Part shown: positions 16,768-25,840 of the stretch, in pieces
How the letters are laid out: every line of letters begins with the position of its first letter
Numbering within the stretch: position 1 is the first letter of the stretch
Assembly (NCBI GenBank): GCA_031271965.1
Contig: JAISUS010000002.1
Span: 1-64,000, forward strand
From: Prevotella sp.
Lineage (GTDB): Bacteria > Bacteroidota > Bacteroidia > Bacteroidales > Dysgonomonadaceae
Direction: 5' to 3'
Length of the DNA: 64,000 bases
The notes under the pieces: generated by a model
The model's database searches: none
What the model saw: only the letters and a program-made list of their open reading frames with translations
Told to the model about the DNA's origin: nothing
Made by a program: the position numbers and the translations under genes

Positions 16768-17832
16768 ATGAGAATTTTTCAGATTATAACAGTATCTGAA
16801 TACGGCGGTGCCCAAACTATAGTTGCAGATCTTGTTAGAAATCTTAAACCTGAACACGAATTGTTTATCCTATATGGAGGTAATGGTGAAGCCTGGAGTG
16901 ATCTGGGAAATAATTTTGTACGCATTAAACTGAATGACCACAGAAAAGAGGTATCTTTAAAAGATATTTCTCTTTTCTTCAAGTTGTTATATTACCGTGT
17001 AAAGTACAGGCCGGATGTTATACATCTCCATTCATCTAAAATGGGTGTGTTAGGGCGATTGGCCTTCAGTTCCCGAAAAACTGTTTATACTGTACATGGA
17101 TTTGATTCCATACGGAAAGCCTTTCGTAAATTTCTTACTGTTGAAAAAATTCTGAAGAATAGAGTTTTTCGCATAGTGGGAGTAAGTCGGTACGATGTAG
17201 ATATGATGAAAGAGGAAGGTATATATAGAAATGTAGAATGTATATATAACGGGGTTGCCGATCATCATATGCTTCCAATAAATAAAAATGATATAATAAT
17301 ATCAGGCTTAGAAAAGATAAAACAGACTTTTCCTAAAATTATAATGTGCATATCCCGTATATCGAAGCAAAAAAAGTTTGATCTGTTTGTTGACATCGCA
17401 AAGAGTATGCCTCAATATGCATTTGTATGGATTGGGAATAAAGAAAAAGTAAATAACTTGCCTCCAAATGTATTTTGCATGGGTGAAGCTCATTCTGCAT
17501 TCTCTTATCTTAGGTATGCCGATTTGTTTATTCTCACATCTAATTATGAAGGGCTTCCTATGTCTCTACTGGAGGCTTTAGCCTTTGGGGTGCCTGTTGT
17601 GGCTTCGCGAGTAGGAGGGATAGCAGAAGTGTTGGACGGTAAAAACGGGTATGCTTTGGAAAATAAAACATCGCTGTTTACAGAAAAGATAGGAAAAATA
17701 CTCTCCGACGAAGAAATACAAAAAGAGATGTCGGATTATGCCAGAAAATCATATCTTGCTAACTTTACCGTTGAAAAGATGATCGGCCGTTACATGGCAG
17801 TCTATAACGAAATAGTTACCAGCAATAAATGA
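16768..17832 (+). CDS. Glycosyltransferase family 4 (GT-B fold)
   Basis: A 354-residue cytoplasmic glycosyltransferase. The N-terminal half has the acceptor-side pattern SEYGGAQTIVADLVRNL and DVIHLHSSKMGVLGR. The C-terminal nucleotide-sugar domain has the retaining E-x7-E type motif in SNYEGLPMSLLEALAFG, followed by PVVASRVGGIAEVL. It likely adds one sugar to the lipid-linked repeat unit. It is the first gene of the operon and ends in a four-base ATGA overlap with the next glycosyltransferase. Donor and acceptor cannot be told from sequence. Confidence 0.92.
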   Translation: MRIFQIITVSEYGGAQTIVADLVRNLKPEHELFILYGGNGEAWSDLGNNFVRIKLNDHRKEVSLKDISLFFKLLYYRVKYRPDVIHLHSSKMGVLGRLAFSSRKTVYTVHGFDSIRKAFRKFLTVEKILKNRVFRIVGVSRYDVDMMKEEGIYRNVECIYNGVADHHMLPINKNDIIISGLEKIKQTFPKIIMCISRISKQKKFDLFVDIAKSMPQYAFVWIGNKEKVNNLPPNVFCMGEAHSAFSYLRYADLFILTSNYEGLPMSLLEALAFGVPVVASRVGGIAEVLDGKNGYALENKTSLFTEKIGKILSDEEIQKEMSDYARKSYLANFTVEKMIGRYMAVYNEIVTSNK

Positions 17833-18893
17833 ATCAGCCGTTAGTCTCTGTTTTAATCCCTTGCTACAATGTTGAAAAATATGTTGTAGAGGCTGTAGGT
17901 TCTATCTCGAACCAGACCTATAAGAATCTGGAGATTATAGCAATCAATGATTGTTCGACAGATAGCACCGGTGAGTTATTGATGCAATTGGCAAGGCAAG
18001 ATTCACGTATAAAGGTTGTAGACAACGAAGTTAACCTGAAACTCATTCAAACATTAAACAAAGGTATTGCTATATGCAAAGGCGAATATATAGCACGTAT
18101 GGATGCTGATGATATTTCTTTACCGACGAGAATAGAAAAAGAAGTGGAGTTTCTGGAGAAGAATAAAGATCATGATATTGTCAGTACATTATTCTATGCT
18201 TTCCGCTCCGGGAATCCGAATAAAAAAGATTTGCATCATAGCCCGTTGCTGGATAAAGAGCTAAGAGCCTATATCCTTTTTAAATCTGGAGTCTGCCATC
18301 CGGCTGTTATGATACGCAAACGCGTATTTACAGAACTTGGCCTGAAATTCGAATCAGAATATCTGCATGTTGAAGACTATGCCCTTTGGTCTCAAGCTAT
18401 TTACAAGACAAAGATAGGAAATATAGATGAGCCTTTATTGTTGTATCGAGTGCACCAATATCAGGTTTCGACCTTACATGAAAACCTTCAATTGGAGAAT
18501 AAAAAGAAAGTCTTTAAAATACATTGCCGACAGTTAGGGTTACCGATCGATGACGATTTTCTCGACATATATGCATCTGTAGCAGAATGTGTACCGTCCA
18601 GATCGTCTTTCGGTTATATCGATAAATGTGAGCAATTGATGATTTCATTGATAAAACTCAATAATGAAAAATTATTTTGTGACGGAAAGTATTTATTGAA
18701 ATTATTATCGATACATTGGCTGAGACTGTGTGCCAATTCACGCTTGGGACTCAAGGTCGTGAATAGATTAAAAAAGTCTTCTTTATATATTGAGGAAAAT
18801 TATACAGCCAGAGATTTTGCTATTTTTTATACAAAGTGTACTTTTAAACTCAAATATAAAAAGTCCTTTATTTACAAACTTGTATTCAAATAG
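17829..18893 (+). CDS. Glycosyltransferase family 2 (GT-A fold)
   Basis: A 354-residue GT2-type transferase. The N-terminal GT-A domain (about 1-230) begins with VSVLIPCYNVEKYVVEAV, has INDCSTDSTGELL, and carries the metal-binding DxD as ARMDADDISLP. The acceptor region has VEDYALWSQA, the usual place of the catalytic base. The C-terminal 120 residues are not typical of a known domain. It probably builds the surface polysaccharide from a nucleotide sugar. Its start codon overlaps the stop of the preceding transferase. Confidence 0.92.
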   Translation: MNQPLVSVLIPCYNVEKYVVEAVGSISNQTYKNLEIIAINDCSTDSTGELLMQLARQDSRIKVVDNEVNLKLIQTLNKGIAICKGEYIARMDADDISLPTRIEKEVEFLEKNKDHDIVSTLFYAFRSGNPNKKDLHHSPLLDKELRAYILFKSGVCHPAVMIRKRVFTELGLKFESEYLHVEDYALWSQAIYKTKIGNIDEPLLLYRVHQYQVSTLHENLQLENKKKVFKIHCRQLGLPIDDDFLDIYASVAECVPSRSSFGYIDKCEQLMISLIKLNNEKLFCDGKYLLKLLSIHWLRLCANSRLGLKVVNRLKKSSLYIEENYTARDFAIFYTKCTFKLKYKKSFIYKLVFK

Positions 18894-18899
18894 ACTAGC

Positions 18900-20174
18900 A
18901 TGCCAAAAGTAAAGGAGATGATACCGATGCTGATACCGCTGATATTGATGTTCTACTTCATATATCCGCAGGCTCTTTCAGTTAATGGTTCTTCTTTTGT
19001 TGCACTGGCGGGTATGGTCGGATTGGGTTTATATGCTTATCATCGTTTCCCATTCAGAGAAGTCGTCACAGCATTGGCAGCTTTATTTGTTTTATTTTTT
19101 ATTTACTATAGCTTATCTTGGATAAATAAAGCTCCTGACGGATATACTATTGGTTATTTCAGGACTCAAATAGCATGGTTTTTTACAGCATATATGGTCG
19201 TATTATCCATATTTAAGGTTCATAAAAAACCGACATTCAATACATTTCTTTTATATGTAGTAGGAGCCATAACATTACAATCACTGATTACTTTTCTTAT
19301 GTACCTGAATGAAGGTATTCACGATTTCTTTTTCTCTTTGCAGATGCAGGGAGAGTATACCGAAGAAGTTATGAATGAAGCCGGAGGTCAACGTCTCATG
19401 GGCTACGGTATTGGCTTTTTTGGAGCCGGGGCATTGAGTGGTATCGGTTTGATAGCCGCATCATATCTGTTAATCCGAATGAAACTCAGCACGAAAGGCT
19501 TTGTTTTGCTTGTTGCCTGCTATGTATTTATGTTCTATATCGGGCTGTTCATGGCCCGGACTACAGTTGTTGGTATGGCTCTCGGACTTGTTCTTATTGC
19601 CGTTTTGTACTTAAAAGATGACAAATCGGTAAAAAAACAGGCTAAGAAATTCATTATAGCATCTTTCTTTCTTATGTTCGCTGGATATATTTTTGCAATG
19701 TTCTATTTTTCAGGATTCTCAACATGGGCTTTCGAATTATTTACAAATTTATTCGAACATGGGCGGTTGGAAACAAAATCCTCTAATGGGCTTGAAGAAA
19801 TGCTCATTTTTCCCGAAGACTTACACACAATTGTATTCGGTAGAGGAGATATGGGATTCTGGGGAAGCGATGTTGGCTATTCACGGTTAATATTCTATGT
19901 AGGGATTCCGGGAACTATTTTCTTTTTCTTATATCAATTTTTTATAACAAAACTTAGTTCTACAAAAGATTGGGGTGTGAATACCTTTGCTTTAACGATG
20001 GTTTTGTATACGATGATTCTTAATTTCAAAGGCTGGATAGATCTTAATTTTATTTTATATAGTATCTTTTTTTTCTTTGTGTTCTATAAATATTATATAT
20101 ACTATCCGAAAATTCATATGGAAAAGGAATTTGTATTGCCTAAATTTAAAACAACAGTAAAAACAACCGAATGA
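18900..20174 (+). CDS. Polytopic membrane protein, probable O-antigen polymerase/ligase-like (Wzy/WaaL)
   Basis: A 424-residue protein with ten or more hydrophobic segments and a larger loop around residues 130-170 and 285-315, typical of Wzy polymerases and WaaL-type ligases. These families are poorly conserved in sequence, so I rely on topology and on its place among glycosyltransferases. Arginines in GGQRLMGYG and GLFMARTTVVG are plausible catalytic residues, by analogy only. It would polymerise or transfer polysaccharide repeat units on the periplasmic face. The end overlaps the next gene by four bases (ATGA). Confidence 0.75.
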   Translation: MPKVKEMIPMLIPLILMFYFIYPQALSVNGSSFVALAGMVGLGLYAYHRFPFREVVTALAALFVLFFIYYSLSWINKAPDGYTIGYFRTQIAWFFTAYMVVLSIFKVHKKPTFNTFLLYVVGAITLQSLITFLMYLNEGIHDFFFSLQMQGEYTEEVMNEAGGQRLMGYGIGFFGAGALSGIGLIAASYLLIRMKLSTKGFVLLVACYVFMFYIGLFMARTTVVGMALGLVLIAVLYLKDDKSVKKQAKKFIIASFFLMFAGYIFAMFYFSGFSTWAFELFTNLFEHGRLETKSSNGLEEMLIFPEDLHTIVFGRGDMGFWGSDVGYSRLIFYVGIPGTIFFFLYQFFITKLSSTKDWGVNTFALTMVLYTMILNFKGWIDLNFILYSIFFFFVFYKYYIYYPKIHMEKEFVLPKFKTTVKTTE

Positions 20175-20866
20175 AAGAATGCATAATATTGGCCGGTGGA
20201 TTTGGCACCCGCTTGCAGAGTGTAGTAAAAGACATTCCTAAATGTATGGCCCATGTAGCGGGAGAACCTTTTCTTTATCATTTGTTTAACTATGTTAATA
20301 GGGAAGCTTTTGGGCATGTGATACTGTCGTTAGGATATAAGGCGGATGTGGTATTAGAATGGCTCGAAAACAAAACATTTCCGTTTCAGATATCTTATGT
20401 TAAGGAAGATGAACCTCTGGGTACAGGAGGAGCAATCAAATTGGCCTTTGGACAAGTTTTTGGAGAATCGGCATATGTGATAAACGGAGATACTTTTTTC
20501 GATATAAATACAGGCTTTTTGTCTGATTTTCATGTCCAAAAGAATGCTTCAATATCTTTAGCTCTTAAACCGATGACCGATTTTGATCGTTATGGATCGG
20601 TTGAATTGAATGAAAAAGAACGTATTATCCGTTTTAACGAAAAGCAGTATTGCGATAAGGGTCTTATCAACGGAGGAGTGTATCTTATAAATAAGGAAAT
20701 TTTCTCATCGTTCGATTTGCCTGAGAAATTTTCTTTCGAAAAAGATATTATGGAGGCTCACCTTCACGATATAGAGATATATGGTCAGAGCTTTGATAAT
20801 TACTTTATAGATATTGGTATTCCTTCGGATTTTGAAAAAGCCAATAAGGATTTTAATTTGAAATAG
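20171..20866 (+). CDS. hddC: Sugar-1-phosphate nucleotidyltransferase, probable heptose-1-P guanylyltransferase
   Basis: A 231-residue nucleotidyltransferase with the signature LAGGFGTRLQSVVKDIPKCM and the metal-binding INGDTFFD. The sequence fits HddC, which makes GDP-D-glycero-alpha-D-manno-heptose from heptose 1-phosphate and GTP. This call leans on the next two genes, a GmhB-like phosphatase and a HddA-like kinase, which supply the preceding steps. Alternatives such as a mannose-1-phosphate guanylyltransferase or a glucose-1-phosphate transferase cannot be excluded from one motif. Cytoplasmic. Confidence 0.85.
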   Translation: MKECIILAGGFGTRLQSVVKDIPKCMAHVAGEPFLYHLFNYVNREAFGHVILSLGYKADVVLEWLENKTFPFQISYVKEDEPLGTGGAIKLAFGQVFGESAYVINGDTFFDINTGFLSDFHVQKNASISLALKPMTDFDRYGSVELNEKERIIRFNEKQYCDKGLINGGVYLINKEIFSSFDLPEKFSFEKDIMEAHLHDIEIYGQSFDNYFIDIGIPSDFEKANKDFNLK

Positions 20867-20877
20867 TGTTATTAGCA

Positions 20878-21408
20878 ATGAGTCGATACAAATATCTCTT
20901 TCTCGACAGGGATGGAGTAATTAATATAGAGCGTCCTGCCGATTATGTAAAAGATATTACCGAATTTGTCTTTATCGAAGGAAGTTTAACTGCGATAGCA
21001 AAGCTCGCCCCGAAATTTGACCATATATTCGTGATAACTAACCAGAGAGGAGTGGGTCGCGGAATAATGAGTGCCGGTAATTTGCAGCAAGTACATGATT
21101 ATATGTTGTCTGAAATAGAAAAGGCAGGAGGTAAAGTATCGGATATATATATATGTACTGATACAGATTCTACATCAATAAACAGAAAACCGAATATAGG
21201 TATGGCTTTTCAGGCACAACGTGATTTTTCGGATATCAATTTTCGGCAATCTATAATGGTAGGGAACAGTAAGTCGGATATAGAATTTGGAGACAAACTC
21301 GGTATGTACACTGTTTTAGTGGGAAACAAGTATCCCAAAGAGGATAAAATCTATAAGTTGGTGGATGCATATTACGAAAATCTATATAAGTTTGCAGAAA
21401 ATTATTAA
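20878..21408 (+). CDS. gmhB: HAD-IIIA phosphatase, GmhB-like
   Basis: A 176-residue HAD-IIIA phosphatase. The nucleophile motif is FLDRDGVIN, followed by VITNQRGVGRG and VGNSKSDIEFG. In the heptose pathway GmhB removes the 7-phosphate of heptose 1,7-bisphosphate. The start chosen is the ATG at 20878; the reading frame opens at a GTG at 20866 that overlaps the previous stop. One thing is odd: GmhB normally has a zinc loop C-x-H...C-x-C before the RKP motif. Here the region reads YICTDTDSTSINRKPNIGM, with one cysteine and no histidine, so the zinc site looks lost. Confidence 0.85.
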   Translation: MSRYKYLFLDRDGVINIERPADYVKDITEFVFIEGSLTAIAKLAPKFDHIFVITNQRGVGRGIMSAGNLQQVHDYMLSEIEKAGGKVSDIYICTDTDSTSINRKPNIGMAFQAQRDFSDINFRQSIMVGNSKSDIEFGDKLGMYTVLVGNKYPKEDKIYKLVDAYYENLYKFAENY

Positions 21409-21411
21409 AAG

Positions 21412-22440
21412 ATGATAATAAGGAGTAAAGCGCCGTTTAGGATAGGTTTAGCAGGGGGTGGAACTGATGTATCTCCCTATTCGGATATGTTCGGAGGATG
21501 TATACTCAATGCTACTATAAGCCTGTATGCTTATCCCAATATAGAACCACGCAACGACGATAAGATCGTATTTCGCATACCTCAGACCGGTGAAGAATAT
21601 ATATACGATTCGGCGATCGAACTTACCATTGAGAATGATAAAGCCGACTTGATGAAGGGTTTATACAACAGGGTAGTAAAGGACTTTATAAAAAAGCCAT
21701 TATCGCTGACTCTGACTTGTGCTATGGAAGCACCTTTTGGTTCAGGATTAGGAACATCTTCAACGTTGGCCGTTGCTATATTGGGTGCATATACCGAATG
21801 GCTGTCACTACCTTTGGGTGAATACGATTTAGCTTTTTTAGCATACCAAATAGAGAGAGAAGACCTTAAGCATGCAGGAGGAAAACAAGATCAGTATGCT
21901 GCTGCATTCGGGGGTTTTAACTTCATGGAGTTTTACGACGACAACAAAGTAATAGTAAATCCGCTGCGTATCCGCAACGAAATAATTAACGAGTTGTCTA
22001 ACAATCTGCTTCTTTATTACACAAACACAAGTAGAAATTCAGGTGATATAATTGCAAAACAACAACAAAACGTCAAGAGCCAAAAAGAGAAATCGCTTGA
22101 AGCTATGCATCAGATAAAGAAACAGGCATACGAAATAAAAGAAGCTATTCTTAAAAACAATCTTGATGAGATAGGCCATATTTTACATCGGGGCTGGACT
22201 TACAAAAGAGATATGGCTGAGGGTATTACTACTCCCATCTTCGAAGAATTGTATAATACTGCTATCTCGGCAGGTTCCACAGGTGGTAAAATATCGGGTG
22301 CCGGTGGTGGTGGCTATGTTTTCTTCTATTGCCCGGGAAATACAAAATTTGCAGTAGCTCAGGCTCTTCATTGTTTGGGAGGACGTATTCAGCCCTATTC
22401 CTTTACAAAGAAAGGCTTGGAGACTTGGCACACGAAATAA
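21412..22440 (+). CDS. hddA: GHMP kinase, probable D-glycero-D-manno-heptose 7-phosphate kinase
   Basis: A 342-residue GHMP-family sugar kinase. It starts with RSKAPFRIGLAGGGTDVSPY, the usual opening of HddA and related sugar kinases. The ATP-binding motif is APFGSGLGTSSTLAVAI, and the C-terminal motif is GKISGAGGGGYVFFYCP. HddA phosphorylates heptose 7-phosphate at C1. With the phosphatase and guanylyltransferase just upstream it completes three of the four steps to GDP-D-glycero-alpha-D-manno-heptose. The isomerase GmhA is not in the window. A fucose kinase-like role is the main alternative. Three bases separate it from the phosphatase gene. Confidence 0.87.
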   Translation: MIIRSKAPFRIGLAGGGTDVSPYSDMFGGCILNATISLYAYPNIEPRNDDKIVFRIPQTGEEYIYDSAIELTIENDKADLMKGLYNRVVKDFIKKPLSLTLTCAMEAPFGSGLGTSSTLAVAILGAYTEWLSLPLGEYDLAFLAYQIEREDLKHAGGKQDQYAAAFGGFNFMEFYDDNKVIVNPLRIRNEIINELSNNLLLYYTNTSRNSGDIIAKQQQNVKSQKEKSLEAMHQIKKQAYEIKEAILKNNLDEIGHILHRGWTYKRDMAEGITTPIFEELYNTAISAGSTGGKISGAGGGGYVFFYCPGNTKFAVAQALHCLGGRIQPYSFTKKGLETWHTK

Positions 22441-22445
22441 AATAA

Positions 22446-23285
22446 ATGAAGGTAGCGGTACTCATACGTGTTTATGACAGAATTGACGATCTGAAATATA
22501 ATCTCCGTGTTATATCTGAGACATGGAAAAGCAACGATTACTATGTCATAGTGGTAAGCAATGGTAAAAGTAATGGTTTTGAAGTTTTTCCCGAGTCATT
22601 GCCATTAATAGACAAACTTGTCATTTTACAGGAAAATGCGGGACATAGGAAAGGTAATTCTCAATTGCTGATGGAGGGTGGCAAATATATTCCGGAAGAC
22701 TGTCAGTATACACTGATACTGGAGGCCGATACCTGGATGTATAAAGATGGGATTATATCTAAATATATAAAACAACTGTCAGAGAATACTGATACTGTTT
22801 GGGCTAGTGCCGACTGGTATGACAAATATTATGCTTTAGCTACAGATTTTGCAATAATTAAAACGGACTATATAAGAACTAATCTCGGAATATTCGATTT
22901 TGAATTATTCCCTGAATGTCATATTGCAAACTTTTTGCGTGATACTGATGGGAAATATATGTGGATAAAAGAGAATATGCCGGTGCATGTTCCGAGTTAT
23001 GTGAAATATAAATACCCATATGTTCCGAATATAAAAGAAGGGCGATTCTATGTGTTTCCGGAGTCGAAGACCGTAACACATCATATAGAATTTCTGAAAG
23101 GCGGAATGGAACAGAAAAAAGGTTATTTCAATATTCTGGCCGGTACTGATTTTTTTCCTGACGCAAAGATTGAAAATAAAACTTGGAATCGTTTCAAGAT
23201 GAAGTTTTGGATAGGACTAAGTAGATGTTTTTTCAAAAGAAGTTGGTATAGCAAAAAAACATATAAAGAAATAATACAGAACTAA
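22446..23285 (+). CDS. Putative GT-A type glycosyltransferase
   Basis: A 279-residue protein that opens like a GT-A fold: MKVAVLIRVYDRIDDLKYNL, then VIVVSNGKSNG. It has the acidic triad-like LILEADTWMY in place of a classic DxD. The second half is aromatic and basic and ends with KRSWYSKKTYKEI. I do not recognise a family beyond this. The operon position, five bases after hddA and four before the MBOAT gene, supports a role in assembling or modifying the polysaccharide. It may be the transferase that adds the heptose. Confidence 0.7.
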   Translation: MKVAVLIRVYDRIDDLKYNLRVISETWKSNDYYVIVVSNGKSNGFEVFPESLPLIDKLVILQENAGHRKGNSQLLMEGGKYIPEDCQYTLILEADTWMYKDGIISKYIKQLSENTDTVWASADWYDKYYALATDFAIIKTDYIRTNLGIFDFELFPECHIANFLRDTDGKYMWIKENMPVHVPSYVKYKYPYVPNIKEGRFYVFPESKTVTHHIEFLKGGMEQKKGYFNILAGTDFFPDAKIENKTWNRFKMKFWIGLSRCFFKRSWYSKKTYKEIIQN

Positions 23286-23289
23286 GTTT

Positions 23290-24741
23290 ATGATATTCTC
23301 TTCCTATGGTTTTGTCTTGGTTTTTCTACCATTGTTGCTTCTGTTTTACTTTGGCATGGCGAAGTATGTTACAAGAAGAGTACAGCAATGTTTCCTTATC
23401 ATAGCTTCTCTTATTTTTTACGGAGCGCTTTTCTTCGAAGGATTTAAGAATTTGTGGTATATATGGCTGATTCTTTCATCTGTTATAATCAATTACTCTG
23501 TTTCTCTGGGCGTTCAGAATATAAAAAAAACTGCCCTTCGAAAGATTGTATTTGTTCTTGGTGTTCTTTTCAATATAGGGTTGCTCGGCTATTACAAATA
23601 CTACAACTTTTTCCTTGAGAATATAAATTATGCTTTTGATACCCATTTCACACTTAAATATATAATCCTTCCTTTAGGCATCAGCTTTTTTACATTCCAG
23701 CAAATAGCTTATTTAATAGACATTTGGAAAAAGCAGGAAAAAGTTCCTGACTTTATGGATTATTCGTTATTTGTCGTCTTCTTTCCGAAGATGGCTATGG
23801 GGCCTATTACTTTCTTAAAGGATGTGGTACCTCAGTTTCAGGACGAAAACAATCGTTTTTTTAATCTGGACAATTTCTCCAAAGGGCTTTTCATTTTTGC
23901 AATAGGAGTTTTTAAAAAAGCGGTCATAGCCGATACGCTCGGAAGCCTTGTCTATTCTGCCTATTACGAACCGTCTGGTCTTTCCTTTGGTGCTGCATGG
24001 CTTGGTTCTCTGGCTTATACATTTCAAATCTTTTTCGATTTTGGCGGATACTCCGATATGGCTATAGGTTTAGGTAAGATGTTCAATATCAATTTGCCTG
24101 TAAATTTCTATTCACCATACAAATCGAAAAGTATTACGGAATTCTGGAAAAGATGGCATATAACCTTAGGGCGCTCTTTGGCTGTCCTTGTTTATTTCCC
24201 TCTTGGAGGAAACAGAAAGGGTATGTCCCGCACATGTTTCAACTTATTTATGGTGTTTTTGGTCAGTGGAATATGGCACGGCGCCGCATGGACGTTCATT
24301 CTTTGGGGTATTGCGCATGGTATAGTCCGCATATTCGAAAAGCTATTTGATAAACAGATTGAGAAAATCCCCTCTTTTATACGCATCTTCTTTACATTTA
24401 TGTTTGTCAATGCGGCATGGGTACTGTTCCGATCTGCAAGCTTAGAGCAAGCCCTTACATTCCTGAAAAGGATGTTTCTGCCGGAAAATATATCTTTTGC
24501 CGGTGTATCGGGTCTGGCATTCAATACCAATATCTCATACCCGGATATTCTGGCTACAATATATGTTGTTTCTATTATCCTGATACTTGCTGCCCTTGTT
24601 TTTATTTATCCCAAAAACAGTATTGATAAATACAATGAGTTTCAGCCAACAATGAAGAATGCAGTTGTTACAGCTCTCCTTTTGGCCTTTTCTATCGTTC
24701 ATTTTTCGAGAGTCGGAGCTTTTATATATTTCAATTTTTAG
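23290..24741 (+). CDS. MBOAT-family O-acyltransferase (AlgI-like)
   Basis: A 483-residue polytopic membrane protein of the MBOAT family. The signature pieces are YYKYYNFFLENINYAF, PLGISFFTFQQIAYLID, FGGYSDMAIGLG, KSITEFWKRWHITL and the catalytic-histidine region VSGIWHGAAWTFILWG. AlgI-like proteins pass acetyl or other acyl groups across the membrane to O-acetylate polysaccharides. The next gene encodes a secreted SGNH-like partner, as in alginate and cellulose acetylation systems. The likely job is O-acylation of the polysaccharide made by this operon. Confidence 0.93.
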   Translation: MIFSSYGFVLVFLPLLLLFYFGMAKYVTRRVQQCFLIIASLIFYGALFFEGFKNLWYIWLILSSVIINYSVSLGVQNIKKTALRKIVFVLGVLFNIGLLGYYKYYNFFLENINYAFDTHFTLKYIILPLGISFFTFQQIAYLIDIWKKQEKVPDFMDYSLFVVFFPKMAMGPITFLKDVVPQFQDENNRFFNLDNFSKGLFIFAIGVFKKAVIADTLGSLVYSAYYEPSGLSFGAAWLGSLAYTFQIFFDFGGYSDMAIGLGKMFNINLPVNFYSPYKSKSITEFWKRWHITLGRSLAVLVYFPLGGNRKGMSRTCFNLFMVFLVSGIWHGAAWTFILWGIAHGIVRIFEKLFDKQIEKIPSFIRIFFTFMFVNAAWVLFRSASLEQALTFLKRMFLPENISFAGVSGLAFNTNISYPDILATIYVVSIILILAALVFIYPKNSIDKYNEFQPTMKNAVVTALLLAFSIVHFSRVGAFIYFNF

Positions 24742-24744
24742 AGT

Positions 24745-25833
24745 ATGCAGACATCAAAAAAGAAATATTCATCAAAAAGGTTTATTACTGTTTTTTCGAT
24801 AGTATTCCTTGTCGCATTGATGTGCATAGGCTTGATAAGCTATATTGTAGATCCGTTTTTTCAGTTCAGGGCAAAACCCGATACCCGATACTTTTTAAAT
24901 CCTCGCTTTGTGACCGGAGGATTAGCTAAAAGTTATGATTATAATACAGTTGTATTGGGTTCTTCGATGGTACAGAATTATAATCTGAATATTTTGCGGA
25001 ATATCAGTGCAGGCTACAAGCCGGTAAAACTTTCAACCGGAGGGATGAACTGTATGGAAATGGAATACATTTATTCTTTCATAAAGAAGGAACAGGTGAA
25101 AACTTTCATCATCAATATAGATATTCCTCAGTTTAATTCGACTTTTGAAGAGGTCAGGTATCCGCAATACCTGTATGAAGACGGAATTATTAATAAACTT
25201 AAATACCTTTTCGGATATGAGACATTTGTCCAGTTCGTACCAATAGATATAGGGTTGACACTTTATCTTAAGGATAAAAATAATCTGAGCCCTGAATATG
25301 ATATGAAAACCAATATCGACAATATTGGTAACTCTAGCCTCGATGTGCATTATGGTGCCGATTATGTAAAACAATTATATCTTAGCGGTTGGACGGTCTC
25401 GGAACAATTATTGGAAGATATGGGATCACGTATGCGAACTCGTCTGGATAGTATGCTGGTGAGAATGTCGCCTGACAAATATCCGGATGCTGAATATATT
25501 TTTGTGATGCCTCCATATTCAGCCTTATATTGGTATCATACAAAGCAACAGGGATACTATAACTGGTTTATGGAGTTTACCCGCTATATAAGCAAATCGA
25601 TGAGTAAATATAATAATGTGAGAATAGCTTTCTTTTTCGATATAGATGAAATTACCGATTTGGATTATTATGCGGATATTACCCATTTTAATCCTGTAAT
25701 ATCCGATAAAATTCTCAAGAATATAAATAATCCTGCCTATACGCTCGATTCGTCAGATATAGAATACAGGTTGCAGAAAGTGGATAGTTTAGTAAACATG
25801 TTTGTAAAACAAAATAAAGACTGGTTAAAATAA
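24745..25833 (+). CDS. Membrane-anchored SGNH-like protein, acetylation partner of the MBOAT
   Basis: A 362-residue protein with one N-terminal membrane segment (about residues 13-35) and the rest periplasmic. VVLGSSMVQNY (Ser73 or Ser74) resembles the catalytic serine block of SGNH hydrolases, and YADITHFNPVISDKI near residue 310 gives a D-x-x-H. It follows the MBOAT gene by three bases. In AlgI/AlgJ/AlgX-type systems such SGNH-like proteins transfer the acetyl group to the sugar. I infer the same here; sequence similarity to AlgJ or AlgX themselves is not obvious by eye. Confidence 0.72.
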   Translation: MQTSKKKYSSKRFITVFSIVFLVALMCIGLISYIVDPFFQFRAKPDTRYFLNPRFVTGGLAKSYDYNTVVLGSSMVQNYNLNILRNISAGYKPVKLSTGGMNCMEMEYIYSFIKKEQVKTFIINIDIPQFNSTFEEVRYPQYLYEDGIINKLKYLFGYETFVQFVPIDIGLTLYLKDKNNLSPEYDMKTNIDNIGNSSLDVHYGADYVKQLYLSGWTVSEQLLEDMGSRMRTRLDSMLVRMSPDKYPDAEYIFVMPPYSALYWYHTKQQGYYNWFMEFTRYISKSMSKYNNVRIAFFFDIDEITDLDYYADITHFNPVISDKILKNINNPAYTLDSSDIEYRLQKVDSLVNMFVKQNKDWLK

Positions 25834-25840
25834 ATAAGAT

